Below, piece after piece: positions 1 through 9,990 of a stretch of DNA of 64,000 nt (position 1 is the stretch's first letter; the number at the start of each line of letters is the position of its first letter). This stretch comes from Turnera subulata. Its lineage: Eukaryota; Streptophyta; Magnoliopsida; Malpighiales; Passifloraceae. The stretch lies in contig JAKUCV010002539.1 in the NCBI GenBank assembly GCA_028386065.3, positions 26,618 to 90,617 of the forward strand. The letters run 5' to 3'. A program made the translations under genes and the position numbers. The notes under the pieces are model-generated. The model had not been told where the DNA came from. It saw only the letters and a list, made by a program, of their open reading frames with translations, and searched no databases.

Positions 1-235
1 GACATTGCTTAGAGTTGGAACTTCAATATATACTATTTTCTGTATGTCGAGAAAACGACAGACCATAAAACAAGATTAAAGTTTAGGATGTTACATCCAC
101 GATAGATATTCACTAGTTTTTGGAAATCACCTGAACTAAACATAAAAATAAATTGAACTTAATCACCCTACCTATTCACTATGAAGACTCTTCCTATACA
201 AATCTCATTCTATAAAAACCATTGAGAATAATGCG
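1..235 (+). promoter_or_regulatory. CYP81 5' flank with TATA box
   Basis: This is the upstream region of the P450 pseudogene that starts at 266. A TATA box (TATAAAAA) lies at 211-218, about 48 bp before the ATG. The block is paralogous to 60794-60973. Both copies share the 'gacattgctta' start, 'gttacatccacga', 'cttcctataca' and 'tataaaaacca' in the same order. That colinearity shows that a P450 promoter was duplicated. Confidence 0.6.
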
Positions 236-265
236 AATTGCTTGCACCTAATTCTCACACTAAGA

Positions 266-2499
266 ATGGAGAACCTATTGCTACATTCACTTGTGTTCAT
301 CTTCATCATTACTCTCACGATCAAATTTTTGCTCGAAAGAAGAAAGCAAGAAAGGAAACTACCCCCTAGCCCGCCAGCCATTCCAATTATAGGTCATCTC
401 CATCTCCTCAAACAGCCTCTTCATCGTACTTTTCATAGCCTTTCACAAAAATACGGCCCAATAGTCTCTGTGAAGCTAGGATCAAGACTAGCAATTGTTG
501 TGTCCTCACCATCACTAGTGGAAGAATGCTTCACCAAGAATGATATTGTGTTCGCCAACCGCCCTTTCTTTTCCAACTCTAGGTACTTGACCTACAACCA
601 CAGCACTATGGGACGTCGGGGTATACCCCTAGTAACCGCGTTGGAAGCGGCGTATCCGAGGTAGCTTTAGAAGAGGGGCAGAGCCTAATTATACAAGCAA
701 CTACAAGCATTTCTGCTCCAATTCTCTAATCATTCTTCCGAAATAGTACAAACGTTGTTCCCAAAACGATTTCACTTCAATTCCGGTTACAAGTACCTAA
801 ACTCAAAGTTAATTATTATGAGAATGGTTGCAGGGAAGAGATATTACGGTGAGGGTTTGGAACAAGTTGAGGAGGGTAGAAGATTTAGAGAGATAATGAC
901 AGAGTTCGTGCAGTGCACTGAGGTTTCAGATCCAGCAGATATATTTCCCATCCTAAAAGTTTTTGGATTTAAAGGAGCAGAGGAAAAATGTATGAGGGTT
1001 GGGAAAAGGTTGGATGAGTTCTTGCAAGGATTGATTGATAGGCATCGGAGCAAGAAGGATGGGAATACCATGATAAATCGTATGCTTGATTTGCAACAAT
1101 CACAGCCCGAATACTATACAGATGAAATAATTAAAGGCCTTATCCAGGTTAGTGAAATGTTAGACTATCTCTTTGTGTTGCCTATTGTCTTCTCTTTTTT
1201 TGTGTGTGTCTGTGTGTTTTTTTTAAAAAAATTAATTCCGTATAAAAATTTTGGAATAGAGAAAAATTCAGTCCATCTTTAACAGTATAATAACTGAAAG
1301 TCTATAAGCAAATCTTGGGTGGTTAATTATTTTAGTAAATAATAGGTTTCTTTTACAAAATACATGACCACTTCATGATTGTTACTTCTTGTCTGTTTGG
1401 AAAAAAAAAATTAATTCTTTCTAAAATATTCTGGATTGTTACATCATTGCTAATAAGATAGACACCCGAATATTGATTATAGTTATTTCACATGAATATG
1501 TAAAGCATATTACATTTAACTTAAGGTCAATGCTTCAAATAGGATTGGCTAATACAAAAAAAAAGGATTGGGTAATATATATAAAAAAAATATTGTACAC
1601 ATATGGTATGAAAGCATCTAACCACTTCATGATTGTTACTTCTTGTCTGTTTGGATACTTTTAAAATTTTTTCTAAAATTTTTTGGATTGTTACATCATT
1701 TACAGTAAGATATATAGACACCGGAATAGGATTGCGTGTAGTGGTGAAGCATATTGCATTAACTTAAGGTCAAGGCTTCAATTAGGATTAGGTAATATGA
1801 AAAAAATATTGTATACCTATGGTATGAGAGCATCTAGAAACAATTCAAAACGATGAAGAGACTTGACCAGATTGTGTCCTGGTGCAGGAGTTATTAGTTG
1901 GAGGATCAGAAACAACTGGGACAACACTTGAGTGGGCAATGTCCAACATACTCAACCACCCAGATGTGCTAAAGAAAGCTAAAGAAGAATTAGACACTCA
2001 AGTTGGTCAGCATCGACTCATAGATGAATCAGACTATCCAAACCTTCACTACCTTCAAAGCCTCACTATTGAAAGTTTGCGACTGTACCCGACAGGTCCT
2101 TTCATAGCACCCCACGCATCTTCTGATGAATGTACTGTTGGAGGCTACCACGTGCCACGAGACACAATTTTATTTATAAATGTATGGTCCATACACAGAG
2201 ATCCTAAGTCATGGGACGACCCAACAGAATTTAAACCTGAGAGATTTGGAGAACGTGAGAAAGTTGAGGCAAGCAAGTTCCTGTCATTTGGGATGGGGAG
2301 AAGAGCCTGTCCTGGAGATAGTTTGGCCAAGAAAGTCATGACCTTGACTTTGGGTGCTTTGATTCAGTGCTTTTCCTGGGAAAGAGTTAACGGGGAGGAA
2401 ATTGATATGACTGAGAAAGCAAAATTAATTATGAGCAAAGTTGAGCCATTAGAGTTGATGTGTAAACCTCAGCCAAACTTGGAAATCCTTCTGTCTTAA
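266..2499 (+). pseudogene. CYP81: CYP81-type cytochrome P450 pseudogene
   Basis: This was an ER-anchored monooxygenase of the CYP81 type; family members hydroxylate isoflavonoids, lignans and related specialised metabolites. Exon 1 starts at 266 (MENLLLHS) with a hydrophobic anchor and the hinge [12 protein letters not shown]. After about 115 residues (YNHSTMG) the frame breaks. From about 610 to 800 the spacing is near that of an intact family member, but the frame is scrambled by several indels and a stop at 662-664. Homology resumes at about 815 (IIMRMVAGKRYYGEG) and runs to GLIQ at 1147. A GT-AG intron spans 1148-1887. Exon 2 (1888-2499) is complete: I-helix GGSETT, K-helix ESLR, PERF and heme motif FGMGRRACPG. 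The damage is therefore confined to exon 1. A sequencing error is unlikely because homology is lost in all three frames over about 190 bp. Confidence 0.9.
1358..1843 (+). repeat. Tandem duplication inside the CYP81 intron
   Basis: Two imperfect copies of about 230-260 bp sit head to tail in the P450 intron, at roughly 1358-1617 and 1618-1843. Both carry 'ccacttcatgattgttact', 'gattgttacatcatt', 'taacttaaggtcaa' and 'tatggtatgagagcatcta'-like text in the same order. Confidence 0.7.
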
Positions 2500-2540
2500 C
2501 ATACACAAAAAGTAAACGCTGTGGTGTATAATATATATAA

Positions 2541-2624
2541 AAGAGGTGATGAAAATAATTTGTAGTATTACATTTTCTTGGAGAAACAATTCATCTCTTC
2601 CTCTCTGCTAAACATAGATTCCGT
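2541..2624 (+). repeat. CYP81 3'-flank block, copy 1
   Basis: The block follows the P450 stop codon by about 40 bp and is probably 3' UTR. It shares 'attacattttcttgg' and 'ctgctaaacatagattcc' with 5739-5822 in the same orientation and spacing. Confidence 0.65.
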
Positions 2625-2939
2625 AAATGAATTAATAACAATAAATGCGTTTTGGACTTAAAAAGTTCAGTAGTATATAGTAATGTATTACTACATAATG
2701 CAGCAATTATGTATCTTTCTTTCTAGGAAACAATCAAACCACATCTCGTTTACTTTAAAATCCCGCGTGTCCAAGACAGTGGTACTACTACTAGAGTTCA
2801 ATGCTTTGATGATCACATTACCCGATGTCAAAGATGAAAGGATTGTTAGGAGCAAGGGAGGACGAAGTGGTGCTGTTGTCGATCGGGAGCATACCCTTTG
2901 ATTTTGGTTTCCGGATAAGGAGAAGGGTCGGGCAATGGG
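2625..2939. other. Intergenic, no gene recognised
   Basis: The stretch is AT-rich, then has a mixed-composition segment from about 2825. That segment is interrupted by the transposon at 2946 and continues at 3403. Short open frames are present but show no recognisable domain. Confidence 0.5.
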
Positions 2940-2945
2940 TGCGTG

Positions 2946-3396
2946 ACAGAGCCGTCTCGGAGAAATTTAGGGCCCGGAGCGAGAATAAAAAGAGAGGCCC
3001 CTTATAATAAGATAAAGATATATTTCATAAAAGATCATAGTCTAAAATAATTTGAAATTTGAATATAACGATCAAAATATTGTTCTACAAGATTTTTTTT
3101 TGCATTGATAAGTTTAAAAAAATGACAATTACATGAAAATCACTTGAAATAACTTGTTCTCAATTTTTTTCCGTCCCAAAATATAGCCGTTTTAACATAA
3201 AAAAATATAACCGTTGGCATAGGATTTATAAAAAGGGGGGCTCCATGAAAAGAAAATTTTTACGGCCCGTTGCATAGGAAATATAAAAAGAAACAATTTT
3301 TTTTATTAAAAGCATGTGAATGTAATGTTATGTGGGGGGCATGAAAAGAGGCCCTGAGCATAGGCTCTTCTGGCTCCTGTCAATAGACGGCTCTGT
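2946..3396. mobile_element. Non-autonomous DNA transposon, 451 bp
   Basis: The terminal inverted repeats match over 12 bp (ACAGAGCCGTCT at 2946-2957 and its reverse complement at 3385-3396). The flanks are exact 6-bp direct repeats TGCGTG at 2940-2945 and 3397-3402, taken as the target-site duplication. Subterminal 'agggccc'/'gaggccc' motifs recur near both ends and there is no coding capacity. A 6-bp duplication is unusual for hAT (8) or Mutator (9), so the superfamily is open. Confidence 0.8.
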
Positions 3397-3402
3397 TGCG
3401 TG

Positions 3403-3825
3403 AAAGATAGCCAAGAGTGGCAAACCATCCGAAAACGGAGGACATGGAGGTAGCCATTCCTCGAGGCTACGGATGGGGATTACTTGGATGTATCATAGCA
3501 GTTTTTTCTTCTGTTTTGTGTTTCCTAGAAAAAGACTCTTACCTGACCCAAAAAAATACTGCCCAGCTATGCCACTAAGTGTTGGTTTGCGCACCAAAAT
3601 TTCCAGTAAGTTTTTTATTGATGAAAGTCGCATTCATGGTGGAGGGGCTACTTACCTAACAAATTTTACAGGACAACCTAGTATACATAGTACTCCCATC
3701 TAAAGTTTATATGTGTGAAAGATACTACAATTTTTCAAAGTCCTTGGTGATGTGAATAGATCATGCACAGTTGGTATGGTGTCCACCTTAATAGGTGTCA
3801 ATCGAAGCCATTAGTCTGTGTAGAC
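3403..3825. other. Intergenic, no gene recognised
   Basis: The first part continues the sequence split by the 451-bp transposon. An open frame at 3473-3703 has no family signature. I see nothing else supportable. Confidence 0.5.
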
Positions 3826-5070
3826 GGAGATACCATAGTCACATAATACGCCGTACGCTCCGGTGCGTGGTACGCGTACGCGTACGCCAAACGCTACCTT
3901 TGGAGAACTCGGTACGTGGGGTATACTTCTCCGGTTCGCTAATTTGGTACGCGGTAGGTTTAAATCGTTTGACCGGTACTTTACACTCAAACACATGACA
4001 CCAATTAATAAATAAAATATTCAAAACATGACATCAATTTATAAATAAAATGTTTTTAGGAAATGAAGAATAACATGGTCACCTAGGAATAGACCTGGCA
4101 ATTCGTGTTGTCGTGTCGGGTTTGTGTCGGGTTGAACAGGTAATCGGGTTCTAAATCTTCAACCCGACCCGACTCATTTAATAATCGTGTCGTGTCGTGT
4201 CCAACCCGTTTATTATCGTGTCGGGTTCGGGTTGACCCCCGGGTTACCTATTAAGTCTAACAAGCTTAAAAATGAGTTTGAAATTTTTCTATTTTGCGTA
4301 TTTTTAAGCAAATAGGCATATAATTAGTTTTTTTTATACATCAAATAAAATTATAAATTGCAAAATCATAATATAATAATATTTTAAAGCATTTATAGAA
4401 GTTAAAAACCTATTAAAATCATTGAAATCGGAATTTATAACCTATTCAGAATATAATTTAGTCATAAATATCTATACCCTAAATATAATCGGGTCATAAA
4501 CAGGTACCTATCGGGTTGGCGGGTCAACCCGCTACCTGACCTGCTAATTTTCGTGTCGTGTCGGGTCGACCCATTTAACTAAACGGGTTGGAAATCTCTG
4601 ATCTATACCTGCTAATTTCGTGTCGGGTTCGTGTCGGGTTGTCGTGTCAATACCCGTTTTGCCAGGTCTACCTAGGAACTAAATTTTCCCAGAAACACTT
4701 GCAACATAAAATCTCAAACAAAATAAAATCTCAAAAAATGTTGCATTGTATATTCTCAAAGAAAAGAGATGGCGGTGCAAATAAAAGACGTTTTCTAAAA
4801 TAAAAGTGATATGTTGGTATTAGGTTTAATTTGGACTTAGAAAATTATTAGAAAGCCCAATGCTTTGCTGGGCTTGGGACCCAAAAGTTATTAAAACCCA
4901 ATAAAAAAAAGGAAGTCGTCTTCAACCTCTGGAAATCACCGTTCACTACTGGTAGCGAATTGGTTCGCGCACCCAAGCGTACCAGCACTCTCACGTGCCA
5001 CATTTTGGTTCGAACGAACCAGTACGCCCAACCTCGCGATTTTAGCAAATTATGTGACTATGGGAGATAC
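3826..5070. mobile_element. Probable inverted-repeat DNA element, interrupted by a MITE
   Basis: The ends carry CCATAGTCACATAAT at 3833-3847 and its exact reverse complement at 5049-5063. Next to these are loosely similar GC-rich 'gtacgc/gcgtacc' segments at about 3849-3960 and 4940-5040, unlike the AT-rich surroundings. No clear target duplication was found, so the boundaries are approximate. A younger hAT MITE sits inside at 4090-4670. Confidence 0.45.
4090..4670. mobile_element. hAT-type MITE, 581 bp
   Basis: The terminal inverted repeats are TAGACCTGGCAA at 4090-4101 and the reverse complement at 4659-4670. The target duplication is an exact 8-bp CCTAGGAA (4082-4089 and 4671-4678), the hAT length. 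The subterminal regions are packed with 'gtgtcgggt' and 'caacccg' motifs, typical of multi-copy transposase-binding sites. There is no transposase. Confidence 0.92.
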
Positions 5071-5199
5071 TCTATAAAAATAAAAAAGCATACCATAATT
5101 TAGGTGTGAGGTGAGGGAAACACGGAAAGTAGAAAACCTCGTGCACTATAGAGAGAACAATATGTATATATGGTTGTGTCTATCGGTTGAAACTTGAAA

Positions 5200-5386
5200 T
5201 GTCTCAGGGCTCAATGATCCATGGTAAAGTGTATTGCTATTGGTAGGTTTCGAGTCCTGGTGGAAGTGGGTATATGGAAATTGTGCTATTGGTAGTGGTC
5301 TCACCTCACAAGGGTGACGCATCGAGTCACGGGAAGAGATTAGTCCGGTAGTCGATTGAGATACTCTTCCAGCATTAAAAAAAATC
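5200..5386 (+). mobile_element. Possible tRNA-derived SINE
   Basis: A B-box-like GGTTTCGAGTCCTGG lies at 5246-5260, after a loose A-box-like 'atggtaaagtgt' at 5221. About 115 bp later the segment ends in an A-run (5377-5384). This is the layout of a plant SINE, but no flanking duplication was found. Confidence 0.35.
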
Positions 5387-5738
5387 GATAGAATCCACTG
5401 GCACATGTTACACCGAAAAGGTGATGAAAATGCCCATTGAAGAAGCAGATCCTTAATGGAGGTTGGTGAAACCCAATCAATACCCACCAACTGCAAATTT
5501 TACACCACATCCGCATAGAGATATTGCAAATAAGAAGAATATGGTTCCTAGACTCAAGATGAATTAAACTGAACGGACAGATAGAAATACAATATTGGGT
5601 CGGTTGGGGAAGATGATGAAAAGTTATTGTGGCGACGGGAGGATTTAAAGGCATCCTCTGTGTGTGTGGCTATTATGTGACTTCGAGTCAAGCTGCTTCT
5701 GCCTGAGGGCCGCCAAAATAAGCTTTTCCTGGTGGTCA
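5387..5738. other. Intergenic, no gene recognised
   Basis: Overlapping short open frames on the minus strand (5340-5868) have no domain and cross the SINE-like segment. I treat them as chance. Confidence 0.5.
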
Positions 5739-5822
5739 AGAGGTGTGATGAAATAATTGTAGCATTACATTTTCTTGGCAAAGCAATTCCTCTCGTCCTT
5801 TCTGCTAAACATAGATTCCAGG
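5739..5822 (+). repeat. CYP81 3'-flank block, copy 2 (orphan)
   Basis: This is paralogous to 2541-2624 and in the same orientation, but no P450 coding sequence lies directly upstream. It is most simply the 3' remnant of a second CYP81 gene whose body was deleted, or a duplicated flank separated from copy 1 by the transposon insertions. Confidence 0.6.
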
Positions 5823-7046
5823 AACAATAAGGTAGTAGAAATCTAAAGATATGATTATGTAATGCCAAAAGAAATTGAAGATTCGTTTTCTAAATCATAC
5901 TACATTGTTTTAAGCAAGACAAAGCTGAATACAATATATATGAACCAGTCCAGTTGGTGCCGCCGTTGTATAGGTAAGTTGTTATCTGGGTTCAAGGTGT
6001 ACGTGGTTGTTTGGGTTCAAGGAGGACTTATTCGTTGTTTTAGTTGGTGGAATTCTAACTGAGTTCTAAAAGAAGTGTAGACAGAAACTCAGCGGAATAA
6101 TTTTTGGTTCCCCATCCGGTATCCGAAGATTTGCCCCGACTAATCCGGATCCGACTCTCGTCGAGAACCTGGATATAATGGGTGAGTCTTTCAATGGAAA
6201 TTTTCTGCATACATGTGAACTTGAACCGAAGCCTCGATTAAGCGGAACTAAGTCGCTTACCATTTGGACCAACCCACATTGGTTATATTTGATGGACTCT
6301 TGCCATTTTGTATACCGAGATATGCATTGAACATCTCTTCCAAACCTTCATTGGTATCGATATGCCAAGGATACCAAACAAACTTGGTGATATTTTATCG
6401 GCAAGGCCTAAAATCAATGCAACATGGACAAGAAAATGTTGGTATTTGGGATCTGCCGAAATTTTTCTTCCGAATTGGAATTCGGTATCTGATGTTGGTG
6501 TTGGCTCTATAAATTGTTTTCTTTACTAGAATTATAGATTCCTCAACCGGTTGGGCTGGTAATACCTGTTTGCAACCTTAGAATAAAAAAAAGATTGTTT
6601 TTACAGATTGTCACTAATGGACAAATTAACAACTTCTGACAAAAGCCTAAATCCTTGAGATTCTTCACAAGATATCCTTGAGAAGATTATGCAAGAAACA
6701 AAAATGAAATATTACCTGATTAACTGCAAGGACGCCACATAAGTGGAAAACCAAAACAAAAAAAAAAGTGTAAAATATGTGTCTTAGAGAGTGTTTATTT
6801 TGCACGCTCATGAAAAAAAAAAAAAATTGAATTGACTTCATGACATGGCGACAACTATATTATTTGATTTACCTCCAACGTAATTACCTTCAGTAAATAC
6901 TCAGACTCAAACAAATGAAAAAAATAAAAGAAAAAGAAATCAAATATGCGATCAAATAACTTGGCACAATTTTTCCCTCAAAAAAAAAAAAAACTAGACA
7001 CAATTTTGATTTTGATGACACTCTGGTTTGATTCCTTCATGTTTTT
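5823..7046. other. AT-rich intergenic stretch, no gene recognised
   Basis: There is a GC-richer patch at about 6095-6170 ('atccgga' repeats) and poly(A)-rich tracts near 6755-6990. The small frames at 5862-6529 lack any domain I can name. Confidence 0.5.
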
Positions 7047-9465
7047 GCACAAATGTTACCAATTATATACCCCCGCTTTTTGTTTGGCCGGTCATGTATC
7101 CCGATTTTTATTGGGCAATCCATTCGTGATCCCTTGTCAGGTACCTGCTGATGTGGCGGGCTGCCCGAATTTGAGGTTTGAGAGGTGTTTCAAAACGATG
7201 TAGTGTTATGCCAAAATGACGTCGTTTTAGAGGATTGGGTGGACACATCGGATCCGCATGTTTTTGTGGGCTCCACATGGTATCAACCTGGGTTCTTCAC
7301 CAAACGACCAAAAACCCGATGGTTACCCGAAACCTAGTGGATAATTTTTATTATTTTTCCTTTTGTTCTTTTTTTTTTCACTCCATAAATTTCAGTTTTA
7401 AAACCAAAAAATTTGTAAGATTCTAGAGAAAAAAAAAAACATTGGATCCTACTTTTTTACCGTAATTTATTGTTTAAACTTTTCTTATCCCATTTTTTAC
7501 GAAATTAACTCATCCTTAATAGCTTATTACGAAATTAACTCCTACCTAATACCTTATTGAATCAGTTGCCCAAAAACAAAAAAAAAAATCAAATTTCTTC
7601 AGCCCACGAAATTTACTCCCTTTAATGGCGTATTGAATCATTTATAGAAATCCATAACAAATCAAATATCATCAATTCACACACTAAATTAACTCCCCAA
7701 TAATGGCCTATTGAAACAGATATGAAAAAAACCAAAAAAAGTCAAACATCTCCAATTCAGCCCCCCTCATCGATTTTTCATCCAAAAAGGAAAAAATTAT
7801 CATCCTTCGTCAATTCCAATCCACCACACCCACATAGAGACCGCCACTGTAGAGCCTCAAGCCTAAATTCAGACCATGAAATCAAGCCACCACCAACACA
7901 CACCTAGTTGACCCCGTCGCCGCCCCACGCGATCAAACCGTCACCTCTCGCTTTGTACTTCTACTTTCCTCTGTTGTTTTGGGTCTTGTCGAGTGTGGGT
8001 TCAAGGGGTGGAGAACCCGAGGCAAGCTCGTACGGCGCTTGGGAACTCGTCGCTGCCGTGGTAAGTGGCGCACCGCCACCCTCATTCTCCTCTTCCATTT
8101 ATCTATTCCTCAGAGTTGTTGCGTTTCAACTAACCCTCCGTTTGGTATCGTGGAATTTATTTCAATTCCAAGAATTGAAATCAATTCCTTAGTTTGGTAT
8201 AATTCTACTTCACTTTAAATAGGAATTGAATTCCATTTTTTATTTTTGGAGCAATATTTTTGTAATATTTCAAATCCAAGCAAAACCTATCGGATTTAGA
8301 ATTCAATTCCATTGGATAAGTATTGGTATGTTTAAACGACAAAAATGACCCTATACTCTTATTTTAAGTTTTTTAGTAAAAGGACAACTTAGGTAATTTT
8401 AACAATTTAATTGATAATTTGATTTATACCAAACATTGGAATTGAATTCAATTCCTCATTATTAAAAAGTATACCAAACTTGGAAATTGATTTCATAATG
8501 AATTCTAATTCTAAATTTTTAGTGATTTGAATTCAATTCCAATTCCAAATTGATACCAAACAATGCATAAAGTAACCCTGATTCGGATTTGGATTTGTGA
8601 GAGGTGAACGGTGTTGGGTTTGTTTTGCGGGTTGTTAATGGTTTAGCTGTGGATTGTCGTGTAGGTTTTCTGGGAAGTTTGTTTCAGGCTCGGGGATGGA
8701 CATTTCGTGGTCATTGGTGTATGTCTTACGCTTAATCTGAGACTTCGGTTTTGAATCCATATTGGTTCTTGGGATGGCAGTTGTACTGATTCTTGGGCAT
8801 TGAGGAAGACTGATGATTTGTTCATCAATTCTTTTTTTTTTTTCCAATTTGGCATTTGCCTATTGTATTTTTTGCACAGGATTGTGGTTTATTCGTCAAA
8901 GACGATCTAATTTCTTATCACTCTCAATTAATAATTTTTTTAACCAAATTCAGGTAACCAAATCATTCGCCAATGCTATTCACCTGAAAATTTAAGGTAT
9001 GATAAAAAAAGAGAAGAAAATTTAAGGAAGAAAAAAAAACAGTAAAAAAAGAAAAAACATAAAATTGTAAAAATATTTTTAATTATCAATTTTTATGGTT
9101 AATTTCTCATTAAATAACACGGTATTGATTTTTTTTCAAAACTAGATTAAGTTGCGAGTGGGGTTTTGGGCAGGTTTTCCGGTGGTATCCAACAAGTTTC
9201 AGATAGATTGGGTTAAAGGTTTGGGTTGGTAGTATGCAGGGCCCACAAGGATACGTGGATCTGACGTGTCCATCCAACCTTCTAAAACGACGTTGTTTTG
9301 GCATAACACTGCGTTGTTTTGAAACACCTCCCAAACCTCAACATTCGGGCAGCCTGCCATGTCAACAGGTACATGACCATGGGATCATGATTGGCCTATC
9401 CAGGGAAAGTTAAGGTACATGACTGGCCAAACAAAAAATCAGGGTATAGAATTGGCCAAAACTTA
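7047..9465. mobile_element. DNA element with long (about 300 bp) inverted repeats
   Basis: The left arm (about 7060-7330) and right arm (about 9150-9465) are inverted copies. Both read 'tttttgtttggcc', 'gggctgcccgaat', 'ggtgtttcaaaac', 'agtgttatgccaaaa' and 'cgtcgttttaga' in the same order once the right arm is reverse-complemented. Long arms of this kind suit Mutator-like elements. The interior (about 7700-8135 and 8573-9000) is GC-richer with Pro/His-rich short frames and may be captured host sequence. No transposase is visible and the ends are approximate. Confidence 0.65.
8138..8572. mobile_element. MITE, about 435 bp, nested in the long-inverted-repeat element
   Basis: GTTTGGTATC lies near the left end and GATACCAAAC near the right end. 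The interior is full of 'ggaattgaattc'-like palindromic text. TAACCCT occurs at 8131-8137 and 8573-8579 as a 7-bp direct repeat, consistent with a target duplication. No open frame is present. Confidence 0.65.
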
Positions 9466-9990
9466 AAAAATGAGTTACTGTGAAACCCAAAAACCCAAAT
9501 ATATGCTTAGAGAAATATACTTTGGTGTTATCTTGTTACAATACAAATACTCTCTCCTCTCTTTTTATCAATATTTATTTTAAATTTCAACAACAGAAAC
9601 AATCCCTTCACTGAATCCCAAAATGTTCAGCTCACTTATCACTCGCTACGAAGCTCCATCCATTTTGCTAACGAGTTTCCTAAGTTCATTGCGCTGTTCC
9701 ATCCTTTTGTTTGGATGTAACTTTATCCCATTTTCTTTCTTGCAAGGATATTTCCGCACATGAAATGTTAATCCTTACAATGAATTAATATAGTCAATAT
9801 GTTCTACCAAAAAGAATACCAGGACAATTGTGCATGACATTGGTCATTGACGACTTGACATTAAGGACCACATCTACTTGGCAATGCATGGCAGAAGCCA
9901 ATGATTCAATCTTTTGCTGCATCCCAGTGAAAGCCATTTTTTTATATAAATCCCAGTGAAAGCCATATATACATATACAAGTTCGATACC
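9466..9990. other. 3' flank of the glutamate receptor-like gene
   Basis: This lies just downstream (minus strand) of the receptor stop codon at 9991-9993. An AATAAA on the minus strand near 9583-9588 could serve polyadenylation, giving a 3' UTR of about 400 nt. No other gene is seen. Confidence 0.4.

Noticed and set aside
5340..5868. Overlapping minus-strand frames of about 104 codons
   Set aside because: No domain, overlap each other in different frames, and cross a SINE-like segment and a duplicated UTR block.
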